A DNA stretch of 64,000 bases from Pseudeuparius sepicola (taxonomy: Eukaryota; Arthropoda; Insecta; Coleoptera; Anthribidae): contig OY987299.1 of NCBI GenBank assembly GCA_963920635.1, positions 25,126,901 through 25,190,900 on the forward strand. The letters run 5' to 3'. Under the pieces are notes generated by a model. It saw only the letters and a list, made by a program, of their open reading frames with translations. It ran no database searches and had not been told where the DNA came from. A program made the position numbers and the translations under genes. The first letter of the stretch is position 1. The number at the start of each line of letters is the position of its first letter. Below, piece by piece: positions 22,206 through 34,411 of this stretch.

Positions 22206-22929
22206 AGCCATTTTGAAAAAAAAATCACAATACCGAGTATACTATAGATTGCATTGTCACTAGAAGCAAAAGTGAGTGCAACATTTCAGCTCAATCGGTT
22301 TGGTGGAAATGGTCTAAAATTCAGTTGCATTACACACTAACAGATGAGCCAGTTAAAAAAAGCTCGTAAAAAAATTATGTCCTCCTATTTACGTGTGTTC
22401 CTCCAACCTCAACACATTTCAGCACTCTCAGATTTTCATTCACAACGATCGTAAATTCAACATAAAAAATATACATAGAATTCATACATTTCCTTTTTCG
22501 AAACTGCCAAAAATAAGTACACCATTTAGAAATATTATATCTATACCTATTACGTGTATAATACGATTTCTGTTGGTTTATACATCCACTCATCCCTTCT
22601 AAACTGTTGCATCAGGCCCAGCAGTGGTTTGAACCGGCCCTATGACACTTTGACCCTTCTCACTTTATTGTTTGGCTAGATCCATGACCTTGTTTCACCC
22701 CTTTTCTTTCTAAGGTATTATTTGCACCCTATACCGTCGCTATCCCTACCTACAGGTACAACATCCAACTAACCAATCAAAATTTTCCATTTTTCTATCA
22801 CTGATCGCAGATAACATCACATCCCCGAAGTAAAAGCATTGAGTAAAGGAATAATACTTATGGGGGGTGAACGTCTTTTTTTTTCGTACTAAAGTACCTA
22901 TCTTACTGGTCTTCACCAGTGGTTATATA
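22206..22929. other. Unassigned stretch
   Basis: A+T-rich, no feature recognised. The frames at 22375-22602 overlap on opposite strands and lack domain signals. Confidence 0.35.
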
Positions 22930-23854
22930 CAGGGTGTCCCGAAATTAGCCTGCCATAATTTACCAGCGTATTCTACGACCTAAAAAAATGAAAAAAGTTC
23001 CTATAAACATGGCCTTAAAAATGCCCCCTAATGGGGCTATAGCCCCCGAAAGGGGTATGTGACATACCTGGTAGAAGAAATCATGAAAAAAACCGCACAA
23101 AAATTTTTTTGGATACTTTTATCCCCTTGACCCCCCTTATTTGGGACGCCTAGGATGAAGAATGTCAAACTATCTCTACCTCGGTAAACGTCAAATCTCA
23201 CAGGTATATCACACACCAAATTTCATAATTTGATCGTTGTTCGTTCTGGAAATATTTAGAAAAAACCGTTTGCTAAAGTGTCTATTTCGGGGGCTATAGC
23301 CCCCTTAGGGGACTTTTTTGAGGCCATGTTTATAGGAACTTTTTTATTTTTTTTTGTACCAAAAAAAGTGGTGGTAAATTGTGGCAGGCTAATTTCTAAT
23401 AGGCATTTTCATGGCACTCTGCAAAAAATTTTCAAAACGAGTTTACTCGAAAACCATGCATTCTATCGAAGTTCAACAAGAGCACCTTTTCTTCGTATAA
23501 TACCTTCAACTTTCATAATTTTGCAAGAAATCTGGAAAAAAGTATACAAAAAAAATTTGGGGTAATTTTAACTTCTGAACCCCCCCATTTGGGACGCCTA
23601 TGATTAAGAATGTTTAACTCTCGCTACCTCGGTAAATGTCAAATCTCACAGGTACATCACATACCAAATTTCAGAATTTTATCTTTGTTCGTTCTGGAAA
23701 TAGTTAGAAAAAACCGTTTGTGAAACTGCCCCTTTCGGGGGCTATAGCCCCATTAGTGGGCATTTTTAAGGCCATGTTTATAGGAACTTTTTTCGTTTTT
23801 TTAGATCGTAGAACACGCTGGTAAATTATGGCAGGCTAATTTCGGGACACCCTG
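22930..23854. mobile_element. TA-flanked element with three arms
   Basis: Ends CAGGGTGTCCCGAAATTAGC and its complement near 23840-23854 are inverted, with TA on each side. A further inverted arm lies inside at about 23278-23398 (GGGGGCTATAGCCCC, then CAGGCTAATTTC). Two blocks, 23100-23290 and 23556-23720, are direct repeats of each other (GGGACGCCTA, CTACCTCGGTAAA, TCAAATCTCACAGGTA). The element thus carries a tandemly duplicated right half. No coding. Confidence 0.75.
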
Positions 23855-24317
23855 TATATAATCACTGTCTTCACCCAGCGCCCCAATACTTATTTTCGTT
23901 TATAATATTTCTGCTTATTGTACTATGAACTATGATGTGTCCCTACTCCGATTAGTGTTCGTGGAAAAATCGTACAGGGACTCACCTTGTACAGGGTGCT
24001 TAAAGTTAGATTATTCTTAGAGCTGCGATGAATTATTAGTGTTTCCTCCGTTAATTTCAGTAGTGAAACTAAAAAAACAACTGCACACTACACATAATAT
24101 GTTCACAGGCTATTTACAAAAAATTAAGGAATACCTACCCTATATTTTTGTGCTTCATTTAATTCACCATAAAAAAAAATTATATATAGTTTTCGGACAC
24201 TTTTCTTCCTGGAGGCCATGAAAAACAAACGCAACTATACACGGGCCACGGTGAATGACAGTTCCGCTTAATTAATTATTATTTATATTTACACTAAATG
24301 TTTTAAACTTAAAGTAA
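23855..24317. other. Unassigned stretch
   Basis: Non-coding. Only a short TACAGGGTGCTTAAAG element-end-like word near 23990 was noticed. Confidence 0.3.
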
Positions 24318-24940
24318 AAATAGTTATTTATGTACCAAGGCACTGAAGTTCAACTTTTTATGACTCATGTGGAGTTTAGTTGCTGAGGCCTCTGGCCGAG
24401 GCAAATAAACCACATGAGTCATAAAAAGAACTTCAGTGCCGAGGTACATATTATATTTTTCTTGAAATCGGAAAAAAAATGTTTTATTAGGCAAGAAAAC
24501 AATAATAAGGGATCACCCGTTCACGAACCGACTACGCGCGGCGTTGCTTGACTTTACCGATCGCTCTACCTAGGACAAGTATAATGATGTACGGCACCTT
24601 TTGACAGAAAAACCAAACTGCTGCTTCTTGTGCAGCCTACACAACAAATCTATTGATTTTCAAATTTACTAAAACATGTATACTGAAGGATTACGCTTCT
24701 ATAGGAAACAATTTCGCAATATGTACAAAAAGTTAAATGAGCCTTTATCGGCCGGGTTTTGAATATTTGGTCACTTTTGACGGGCGATTTCTCCGCGTCT
24801 GACGTTTGATGTTTACATCTCGCCAAGGCCTACTTATTGAAAAAATCGTACAATAATGGGCTACATTATTGTACGATTTCTGTGCTTTTAATGACGATTT
24901 TGGGACATTTTAATGCCGATTTCAAGAAAAATCAATTAAT
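24318..24940 (+). mobile_element. Repeat family A, copy 1
   Basis: It starts with a 116-bp near-perfect palindrome (24332-24447: GTACCAAGGCACTGAAGTT at one side, GAACTTCAGTGCCGAGGTAC at the other). About 490 bp of unique sequence follow (GACTACGCGCGGCGTTGC, CGCGTCTGACGTTTGATG, CTCGCCAAGGCCTACTTATT) and it ends near ATTTCAAGAAAA. Copies recur at 34412, 36703 and in the array 36824-39016, with an older relic at 31030. It is non-coding and its class is unknown. Confidence 0.7.
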
Positions 24941-25010
24941 TGATACTATATATCGCATATTTTGGAAGCTTCAAATGTAACGACAGAAAATTTAATTCCA
25001 ACTATATTAA

Positions 25011-25353
25011 TATCAAATAACTCTTACGCCTGATGTAAACAAGAACATGTGCGTTGATATTTTCGCCAGAGCCGCACTGAGGCACTACCTTTATTTAATT
25101 TTACTTTTATAATTGTTTAGGTACGTCAAAATATTTCGGAAAAAAATTATTGGCTTAATTAAAAAATTATTTGTGGCAGTGTCTAAATAGGCGAAAACAA
25201 CAAGATAAAACCGCATAAATATGCTTTTGCGATCGAGTACATCCCAGTTGCCAGACGCGCTGGTATTTTATGGCCTATTGACCAATCGCCTTATTTCGCG
25301 GAACGACTTCGATCACGTGCTTTTATTTACGCCAGGCCTACGAGTTACTTGAT
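25011..25353. mobile_element. Inverted-repeat element K, copy 2
   Basis: The ends AATAACTCTTACGCCTGATG and CCAGGCCTACGAGTTACTTG form diverged inverted repeats of about 40 bp around a non-coding core that includes CACTGAGGCAC and TATTTTATGGCCTATTGACC. Copy 1 lies inverted at 5262-5612. Confidence 0.65.
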
Positions 25354-25551
25354 TTCAGTATAGGTACTGTAAGTAAGTACCTACTAATATATCATTTTAA
25401 TATTGTAAATAAGTGTAGATAAGCAATATTTTGTTAAAATTTTATGTTTAAAATAATTAAATTATAAAAAAGTAATTTGACCTCAAACACTTATACTAGA
25501 AGTCGTAGAAAAAAAGTAGGTAACTAGGTACCTACCTAGGTATAGAATGTA

Positions 25552-26410
25552 CAGTGCCCGCCAAAAAGTTGGAACCAAAGGGATTTTTTTTTATTTTTGG
25601 GCTAAGATGAAACTACTCTGGGGCGATTATCTCTGCTTCCAAAAAGAATCGAAATGAGATCATTAAACGTCGTGACGTCATTTGACATACCTGTCAAAAA
25701 TGACAATTAATTCAATAAATGGCCAAAATACGCTTTATTTGTGATGTTATCGAAAAAAGTTATTTGAAAAAGTTGCTTGGATATTTATTTCACCCCTGTG
25801 TGCAACTTTTCGGACAAAAATTCTGACAATGATAATTTTTTTATTTTTTTAAAAAATACGAAAACTAATAAATTCAATTTTTTTCGTTGTGCCATATTTG
25901 ACTTTAGAATTATTTGCCTATTATCCAAACGTGATATTTTTTAGTTTAGCTCAACTAAACTAACAAGGAGCAATTATTATTACATCTGGAAATACATTGT
26001 AACAAAAAATAAATCGTCCAAAACTGCACCTTGTTAGTTGAGTTTTTCTTGAAACTAGCTGATTACGACCCAAAAAGGGTACATAACTAAAAAATATCAC
26101 GTTTAGATGATAGGCAAACAATTTTAAAGTCAAATATGACACACCGAAAAAATGAAATTTATTAGTTTTTAGGTATACTTATTTTTTCAAAAAATAAAAA
26201 AAATATCAGTCAGAATTTTTGATAAAATCACATTTTAGCAATTTATTTAATTAAATGTCATTTTTGACAGGTATGTCAAATGACGTCACGACATTTAACG
26301 ACCTCATTTCGAATCTTTTTGGAAGCAGAGATGATCGTCCCAGAGAAGTTTAATCGTAGTTCAAAAATAAAAAAAAATCCCTTATGGTTCCAATTTTTTG
26401 GCGGGCACTG
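25552..26410. mobile_element. TA-flanked palindromic element (CAGTGCCCGCC ends)
   Basis: CAGTGCCCGCCAAAAAGTTG and its near complement end the element, with long inverted arms (GACGTCA, TTTGACATACCTGTCAAAAA, then A+T-rich inner parts). TA on both sides. The termini resemble those at 53528. No coding. Confidence 0.8.
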
Positions 26411-26414
26411 TATA

Positions 26415-26900
26415 CAGTGACCGGCAGAAAGTTGGACACAAATGGAAAACTTTTTTATTATTAATTTCTCAGAAAATTTAATTCTTGATAAAAGTTGGTG
26501 CATCCTTTCAAACTCAAAACGCACATATCAAAATTTAAATATCTCTTTTTGGATACGAGGTAGATTCAAAAATGTCAAAATAACTCAAGAGTAAAGTACC
26601 CTTATCTTTTAAAATACGGCAAAAAGTTACTTACAAAAGTTGTTTGGAATCAAAGGTGGATGTCAGATTTAAAGTCACAGCCACCTAGTAAAAAAAAAAG
26701 AAATTTAACTTTTTTGTATTTTTTTTCGACCACCCTGTGTATTACAAAAAAAAACACCGCAAGCGCAACTTATCATCGGATAACACATGAATTTGCTACT
26801 AAACTTTAATTTTGTTCGACTAGCAGCTAGAAATTTAAATTAATCGAAATCAGACTTTAAAAATATTAAATTTTTGTGTCCAACTTTCTGCCGGTCACTG
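26415..26900. mobile_element. TA-flanked element (CAGTGACCGGC ends)
   Basis: Ends CAGTGACCGGCAGAAAGTTG and CAACTTTCTGCCGGTCACTG are exact complements. TA on both sides. It begins only four bases (TATA) after the preceding element, so one appears to have inserted at the target duplication of the other. Confidence 0.8.
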
Positions 26901-27049
26901 TATAACTCGCAGAGAATGTTCATAATATTATGACTTGTCATACCCAGTAGCCCGTGGGAAAAAATGTCATTCCGTGCTAGTCATACAATATAAGTATGTA
27001 GGTCCTAATTCATTTCTATTTGTCGGAGATTGTGATATTCTGGTTGCGT

Positions 27050-27752
27050 ATGACCAACCTTCCCTATGCCACGCCACTGGTGACTGGAGCCCGAACCGCA
27101 TTTGTTTACATTCCGTATCGTAGAACTGTCATCGCGAGGTTGAGGTTAGGCGATTTAAATATCCCTATCCCGGAAAGGTAGGAAGACGGTTCTTTCTGCC
27201 TTGCCACATAAATTAGCGAGCTTCTTTATGCTCGACTTTAATTTATTGAAATCCCGAAAATGTCCAAACGGGCCGAATCTGAATGCAGCTGGTATCCAGG
27301 TAAAAAACTGATTATAGTTTTGTTTTCCGTGGGATCATCTGGAAGGCCCTGTTTTTGCGCAGCCGCACACCCTTCGCGCCAATGCCCGGTACAGATGGCA
27401 GATGTTTTGTAACAGAACAGTAAAGTGTACACGCTAGGTCCCCTTCGGCTCGTAATTTGACGGTTTTTCAACACCACCGCGGAGGTTTTTCTCAAGTCTA
27501 AATACATCAAATGAAAGCTTAAACGTCTCCCAAAACCATGATAAAATTCTCGTAGCTATAACTCCAGCCTCGATGGTGCTTTGGCGTGTTTTTTCCGTGT
27601 GTTTTATCGTCGTCCAAAAAGCACCTAGCTGGAAACCATTTTGTTTAGCGTTAGAGAAGATGTAAAATTGCAGTAAATATCACTGAAAAGCCTACATAAC
27701 CTGTGCGCTAACTCGTGGCCGTGTATCGGGGAAGGTTAATTTTAAAGAAAAT
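27050..27752 (+). promoter_or_regulatory. Candidate promoter and untranslated first exon region
   Basis: A locally CpG-richer, repeat-free segment with no long frame. A GTAAGT donor sits at 27753 after AAAGAAAAT, and a short upstream ATG frame at 27259 (MSKRAESECSWYP) ends at a GTAAAA donor. It could be the 5' end of the E2F transcript, whose first visible exon begins with an acceptor 17.2 kb further on, or of another gene. Nothing in the sequence proves the link. Confidence 0.3.
27373..27382 (-). promoter_or_regulatory. E2F-type binding site
   Basis: TTCGCGCCAA, i.e. TTGGCGCGAA on the minus strand, matches the E2F/DP consensus TTTSGCGC-type site, including the GCGC core and flanking A/T side. 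A weaker TTTGGCGTG is near 27577. E2F genes are known to regulate themselves, so a site in a candidate promoter upstream of E2F is attractive, but single short matches occur by chance. Confidence 0.35.
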
Positions 27753-28840
27753 GTAAGTTTTTCCCCTTTTATTTTGGATTATATTTATCGAACGTTGCCA
27801 TGATGGCGGTTGAGTGGGTTGGTATGTTCACTTATTTATTTTCACTTTCTGTGACGGTCGAGGGGCTCTTATTTCACAATTTGCAGTTGTTTCTTAGGTC
27901 AATGGAATTTTACTGTAATGCATGCGGGATTTGGAATAGTATGGGGCTGATTAGATTGATTTTAACTACGTCTAACGACACGTCCCGAGTTTTATTTCAA
28001 CGGTTTTTAGGAGGTAGCTATGCTGCAGTTTGCAAGGGGTTTTGTGGTAGTTTTCGTACTCATTTTCAAATATTCTTATGGATCTTTTTTATCTAAATAT
28101 TGCCCTATTAGGGCCCTTAATTGCGTGCTTCTAAGAAAAGATTCCAATGCCCAATACTGGACCAGTTTGCTTTGGATCCCAGTGGGGGGTAATGGAATAC
28201 CTACCTTCCTAGTTCCTACCTAGGTTAGAATGTAGAAAGGTAGGTGTCTTCTTCAACTTTTTGTTGGCTTGCTAATTACTCCCCTTTTAAGGATAGTCTG
28301 GTAGATTTTGATACTCTGTTTTATAAGGTAAGGTAAATTCATTTGCTATATTTACTTAGGTACCTACCTATATGTCTGTAATATTCTTTGCATTGAGTAA
28401 AAGTTGTTCAGTAGCACAATGAATCTCCCTGCTTAATAGGTAGGTACCTATGTATTTATTGAGGTATTTTTTTATTTTTTTGCTATTTTGGGCTGAATGT
28501 CATACAGGAATAGATAGGTATGCAAATGAAAATCAATATCAAATGGTATCTAACTGACAATTTAACGTTCATACTCAAATCGTTGAATTTACCTACTTTG
28601 TTAAACATCAACCTGCACCTACTTAATTAGGTATTTGGGTTTCAGGTATATGTGTGTTTAGGAAAGCTTAATTTTTGTTTGTTCTAGCCAAATTATAGAT
28701 CACTACAAATTAATTTTTGTTCTAAAGAGGTTACCTCGGAGGTTACAGATTACTCTTTATTTTCTAAAAAAACTTAGCATTTATTAGCTCTGTTTGTGAA
28801 GCAATCCCGAACCACTTCCTAACTAGTAAGTAACTGTTAC
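27753..28840. other. Unassigned non-coding stretch
   Basis: Possible start of an intron. The frame at 27800-28096 is not supported by any domain. A small palindrome built from CTACCT/AGGTAG words lies at about 28200-28250. Confidence 0.3.
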
Positions 28841-29191
28841 GAGGGGGTTGCCTACAGCGAAAGTGACGTTAGATTTCGTATTTTTTTTAAGTTGTATAGC
28901 ATAAAATCTAATAACATTTTACCTGGCAAAAATTTAGTACAAACATCTCTGTCTTCATTTGAATCATGAGATCTTAAAAGCATATGCACTGGAATTATTA
29001 TTTTTCCCAAGGTTTTCATAACCTATCGAGTAACCTATAAAACAAAACACTGCTTGTAAGATCTTATGATTAAAATGAAGACAGAGATGTTTGTACTAAA
29101 TTTTTGCCAGGTAAAATGTTATTAGATTTTATGCTATACAACTTACAAAAATGCGGAATCTAACGTCTCTTTCGCTGTCGGCAATCCCCTC
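28841..29191. mobile_element. Element G (about 350 bp) with long inverted arms
   Basis: GAGGGGGTTGCCTACAGCGA and its diverged complement at 29172-29191 are the ends. The arms match inward for about 140 bp (ACATCTCTGTCTTCATTT, TACCTGGCAAAAATTTAG). No target duplication was clear. Non-coding. Confidence 0.75.
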
Positions 29192-30301
29192 TTAATATCA
29201 TTGGTGAGTTTGAGATTTACACATTGACAGTTATAGTTCAGAACCAGTTTGGGATCGCTCCACGAACATAGCTACTATTTAGGGGAAAACTTTTCCTTGA
29301 TCACAGACTTAATAATAGATCTATGCTCGATCTATGGCATGACATAAAGTTCCTTTTTAGGAATAAGAACATAGCATCTATCTGTTCTTGTCTGGGTAAA
29401 TCTTTAGAATACATCCTTAGGCACTTTTCTCTTGCTGACTAGACCAGAAGTGACTGCTTTTTGGTTGTGATTTTAGTCAGTAGGTTAGGTATACCTTCCA
29501 GTATACACATTACCATGCGTATATTCTCACAATAATAAGTTATGAATCAGAGTCATCCTGGGTTCTTCATATAAAAAAAGCGAGTCTTCATTTGTTTGCC
29601 CACTATGGATTTTGGTATGATTTTAGTTATTGCTGCCATGTAATGTATTGACTAAAATTATGGAATGTTATTCCATAATTTTACATGATTTATTCCACAA
29701 ACTTAGATGGGCATACATAGACGGTATGGCACGCCATTTTAACATTAGGTATTTACATTGGAGCCCATGTAACATAGAAACATGCAGTCTAAATAGTTCA
29801 GCGACGCTACGAACGTCGCCACCGCGACAGTACTTATTTATTTCAATATTTTTTCTGCTGCACACCGATAATGGAAATTGCCTTAAATTTACAAATTAAA
29901 AGGGAGTCATTCCAATAATAGAAATAGACTTGAATTTTTTTGAGAAATGTTTCAACTTAACCTTGGAATATTATTATTATCGATACAATATTTTCATGTC
30001 GCATGGGTTCAATGTATTATAAAAATGTGGTGCCGTTTTCTTTTTTATCATCTTTGGATTCCATGTATCATAAAAATTCAATTTCTGTCACGTGGGCTCC
30101 AATGTTAATAAATATTAAAACACTGTTCCTTCGATGTATACATTTTTAATAAAAATTCTGCCAATTTTTCATTATCAAAAAAATTCTGCCAATTTTTCAT
30201 TATCAGATAATGGAAAGTACACGCAATTAAAATGATTTATTTTTCATGTGTCTTCTCGATAATGAAAATTGGTTGAATTTTAAGGTCATTTAATAATTCA
30301 A
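29192..30301. other. Unassigned A+T-rich stretch
   Basis: No gene recognised. A 13-bp-arm hairpin AAAATTATGGAAT/ATTCCATAATTTT lies at about 29655-29683, and short repeats of TTCTGCCAATTTTTCATTAT occur near 30155-30205. Confidence 0.35.
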
Positions 30302-30625
30302 AGACTACGTTTATCTCGACGCGTTTGATCCGATTGAGAGAGGTTTGAATTCACTGGAGCGGACTCAAATAGACGGCGTAAACCCTACAGATTGAAATTC
30401 AATCATATTTAAAATTTCTAGTCAAGCCTCTATTTCCAAACAGAAGTTGGCCAGATTGTGCACCAACCTACTGCGGTATAAGTATAATAAGTTAATGTCC
30501 CTAGAGAGGATTGAAAACCGTAGGATTCAATACTGATGATGTAAACGTAGAATTATAAAAGATTTGACATAACTCAATCGGATCCATTTCAATCCGATTG
30601 AGTTGTCACGAGATAAACGTAGTCT
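30302..30625. mobile_element. Element F, copy 1
   Basis: Ends AGACTACGTTTATCTCG and CGAGATAAACGTAGTCT are exact complements, with inner partial inverted matches (GATCCGATTGAGA). The interior (TTTACGCCGTC complement, GAAGTTGGCCAGA) recurs inverted at 54685-55001. It is non-coding. Confidence 0.75.
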
Positions 30626-33013
30626 ATGTCATTTTGATAATTGAAATTAATTTTCTATGTTATATGGGCTCCAATGTAATTAAATAGTTATTAAAACAGT
30701 ATGCCATCTTTTCTGTTATAAGAACTTGTCTAGGGGAAGGTGGGGCAAAGTGGAAAGGTTAACGTTTAATGTGTTACTTACATAAGATATCGTCGTGGTG
30801 CCTCTGAATTACGCTGTGTGCAGTTTTACAGGAACCGTGAACAACTGTTTTTATTAAGTGAACTGGGGGTCGATTGATATTACTTTCATAGTTGTTTAAC
30901 TGAAATATTATTCGAATTTATAATCATTGTGCCTTTCCTTTTTTCCTTCATGTACTGAACTGCATTTGACTGGTATTTAATAATAATAAACTTAAAATAT
31001 ATTTTTTTGGGATAAAATGCCTCAAACCAATTTTTTCAATAAGTAAGCCTTGGCCAGATGTGAAAACCAAACATCAGACTAGCCCGTCAAACGTGGCCAG
31101 ATATTCAGAAACCCGGCTAATAAAGTATTGGTCGGTTTGATATAGAAGAAAAGCGCGCGTGGTCGCCTCAAGGATGGTTGACCTTTCTTAAAATTATGTT
31201 ACCTAATAAAACTTCTATTTTCCCGAATTAAAAAATATATAATTATTTTGAGAAGATGGCATTAGATTTGATTTCTGCTCTAAGTTTTTCTAATACTACC
31301 AAAAATACCATCTGCTGCTATCCAAATCTGATTTTTCCATGACAAAGTAATGCAAACTTGTCTAAAACAAGTTCATTATTACCTGTCCAGCAACTGTGCT
31401 ATTGCCTTGGCTTCTGGAAATGCCCCCCCAACATTTATTTCCCACTTTGCTCAATTTGTAAATGAATTGCAAAAATGGCCTCCAACTCATAAAATATCCC
31501 ATATTCGCTGGCTGCGATTTGAAATTTAGGCACAGTTGTCACAAATCCACAATTTCTTCATTACTTACATTGAAAAACGGTTTTTCACTTTTAACGAGGC
31601 GAACCATGTACATAGTTTCTTGAAACTTTACTTGTTAAAAAAGAACAGCAATTGAGCCCAAGTTATCTTCCTCTACGTATCATTGACAGCCTGTTCAGAA
31701 ATGTGGAAAATTATTGAAATACAAGTTCATGTGACCATAAAAGCTCTTTGGGCCCTCAATAACGGTATGCCTATGGTTTTCCGATGAATTATTTTATTTT
31801 GAACTTCTTTTTAAAATACATGGCAGTAGAATTGTGCCAAAACGCATACCAGATTTACAGTTATAGAAGTTGTCAAATTCAATCAGCTGGCAGAACGGAA
31901 TGTTCTGTCCACAGGTGAAGGTGTTATGTGTGGCGATGGTAACGGGAGAACTTTAACAATAAATAATATTTTCAGGTGTGATTGAAATTCTTATGAAATC
32001 GATTCTGCAGATTTCTGACTTGAGAACAGAACGAAATATTATTGTTTAAAAGCTATATATCTTTACACCTTTAATTTAAATAATGTTGCATTTTTCCCAC
32101 CGCGATTCTAGTAAAGAACTCTAGACGTATCTATTTACACACGTTTACTCTCTAAAATATTTTCAAACATTTCATTTTGAAATTAGTAGGAAGTGCCTAA
32201 CAGTCTGTAATGAGTACATTAAAGTTATTTGAGTTGGTCTAATTTTCTGTAAATGCTGTTTTTTTACTAAGGAATTGACAGTTTTTCCTTTTTATGTAGG
32301 AGTTCTATCAAGCCTTGCATTTTAATTTGACAAGACTACTCATTTCAAATGGATAATAATAGCTTATATTAATTAAAATGTCAGGTATGATGGGCAAATG
32401 TCAAAAGTTTCTTTACTTCTAAGTTAGAAAGGTATAAATCAATCTTTTGCGCAGATGCCAACCGGAGTGCCAACATTGGAGGAAAAACAAACTTTTTGTC
32501 GGATTAAGTGGCAATTCTATGTTCTTTGTTTAATTGTTCAGGAATTTTTCTAGTTTGGACTTCTGTTTTGTTATGTAATAGTTGGAAGTGGAATACATTT
32601 TTTTCCAAGGGATAACATTAGTGAAATTTGTGTGATATTTTGTGCCGTGATTAATTATGGTGGTAATGTTTCTAGTAATAAAAGTAATAAATAAATTTGT
32701 CTAAATTACTAAAAAAAGACAAACTAAAAAAACCCAAGAAATTAAACAAATATAACAAGTATTGTTGCTATGTGGTTGCTTCTGGGGTACTCCTTGTTTG
32801 GAGTATTGTGAGGGTGAGAATTATTATTATTATTAAACCACAATTTCCTGCGATATTTTTTTATATTATAGCTGTCCTCTAAATAGACTTATATGTGTCA
32901 AAATTCACAAAAGAATTAAGAAATTCTTCAAATTTACATACTTTCCAGAAAAAAAAGTATGCATGTTTTTGCAACACACAATTAACAACAATAAAGCAAC
33001 ATTAAATAATAAA
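30626..33013. other. Unassigned stretch with a family-A relic and a retroposon tail
   Basis: 31030-31250 is a diverged minus-strand relic of repeat family A (AAGCCTTGGCCAGATGTG, CCCGGCTAATAAAG). 32779-32842 is the second copy of the retroposon tail seen at 16604 (GGGGTACTCCTTGTTTGGAG, then ATT repeats). The segment 31250-31900 may be an old transposase fragment, but no motif is secure. Confidence 0.4.
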
Positions 33014-33984
33014 TCAATACAGAGGATTACCACTGTTAACAAGTTCTCTAGATCTACGAGGCATACTCAGAATTAGATTGTAAATGTCATGTTGTTCGAT
33101 GGTGTACCATTCATTTGAAAGGCACTCGAATAGTTGTTGGTCAGTTTGAAAGACAATATTTTGCACCAAAAGTCTTCGTCCGAGCATATCTCATAAGTGC
33201 TCGATGGGATTAAGATCAGAGGATTGAGTAGGCCAAGGCAACACATTAATTCATTGTCCTGCAGAAATTCACGCAATGCACTTTCTGCAGGGGGACGCGC
33301 ATTGTCGTGCATTAGTTGAAATTTTGGTCTAATTCTCTCAGCATACGGAATAGGCCAAAGAATAGTGTTTTGATAATCATTGGAATTCAGATACCGCTCC
33401 AACCAAACGAGATTAGTTCTTCCACCGATGTTGATACCGCCCCATACCATAATCGTACCTCCTCAAAAGGTGTGAACCGCTCAAACAGCTGCATGGCGTT
33501 CTGCATTTCCAGGACAACTCTACAGGCGGTGCTTCCTTGAATCTGGCCGAAGTCCAAATCGGGACTCATCAGAAAAGAAAATTTGAGTCCATTCCTGCTG
33601 GTGTTGATCTTGTACCCACTATTAACTGATTGTGCGATTTCCTCGAGATAATGCTGGAACTCTTACAGGCCGGCGGCCATTAATGTGATCTTCGTGGAGC
33701 CTGTTTCAAACAGTTTGGTCACTAACCTGCATACTGTGGGTGTTATAAAGCTGAATAACCAATTGTGACGCAGTGATACTGCACTCTCACAAGGCTAGCA
33801 ACCTTAGAAATGTATCCTGAATTGGGGTAGTTACCCTTGTACGGCCTGTATGCCGTTCTCTGACGTCTCTTCTTTTTTGGCATCTTATCCATAAACGATT
33901 AATATCATTCTTGGATGTGTTAAGAGTTTCTGCGACATCCCTTTGTGAAATTCCAGCCTCCAACATGCCAATAGTACGTGACAT
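33014..33984 (-). pseudogene. Tc1-like transposase, inactivated
   Basis: Read on the minus strand from 33984: a helix-turn-helix N-terminus (MSRTIGMLEAGISQRDVAET), then after frame changes FSDESRF with the first catalytic Asp (near 33570), MVWGGI (33450), MHDNARPP with the second Asp (near 33310), SSDLNPIEHL with the catalytic Glu (near 33220), and the terminal PRRSRELVNSGNPLY before TGA at 33014. The Trp normally after EHL is a stop, and the frame is broken at least twice. It is a dead DD34E Tc1 copy. Terminal inverted repeats were not identified. Confidence 0.85.
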
Positions 33985-34411
33985 CGTTCATCTCTGCATC
34001 ATGAAATGTTTAAAATCAAACCAAACTTGCCCAGCACTGAATGACAAATATCTATTAAACTAAGAAGGTTTTTCGTTTGAATTTTAAAAAATTCTGCAAT
34101 GGTTTTTTTAAATGTAAAAAACATTAATGTGTTTGTATTATCAGTTGCTAGAACTGCTCATAGTTGTATTAATTTTGTTTTTAATACCTACTTCCTTAAA
34201 TACGAAGTACATACCTAATTAAGAAAATATGCGAATTTTTGTATTTGTCCCTTAGATTCTTTTATTTTTGAATTGTAACATTCTCATTATTATTATATGT
34301 GCGTTTATTCTGCATATACAGTGTGTCCCCTGATAGGTGAAACGACTTGTTTGTTGAAATTTGTGCTTCTGGGGTTCAACTTTGCCTTGAAAAATCATGA
34401 AAAACAATTTT

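Noticed and set aside
27800..28223. Two overlapping plus-strand frames after the candidate promoter
   Set aside because: Hydrophobic, low-complexity translations with no recognised domain; more likely intron.
29655..29683. AAAATTATGGAAT hairpin as a micro-palindrome insertion
   Set aside because: Flanks show no direct repeat and the sequence is A+T-rich, so chance is adequate.
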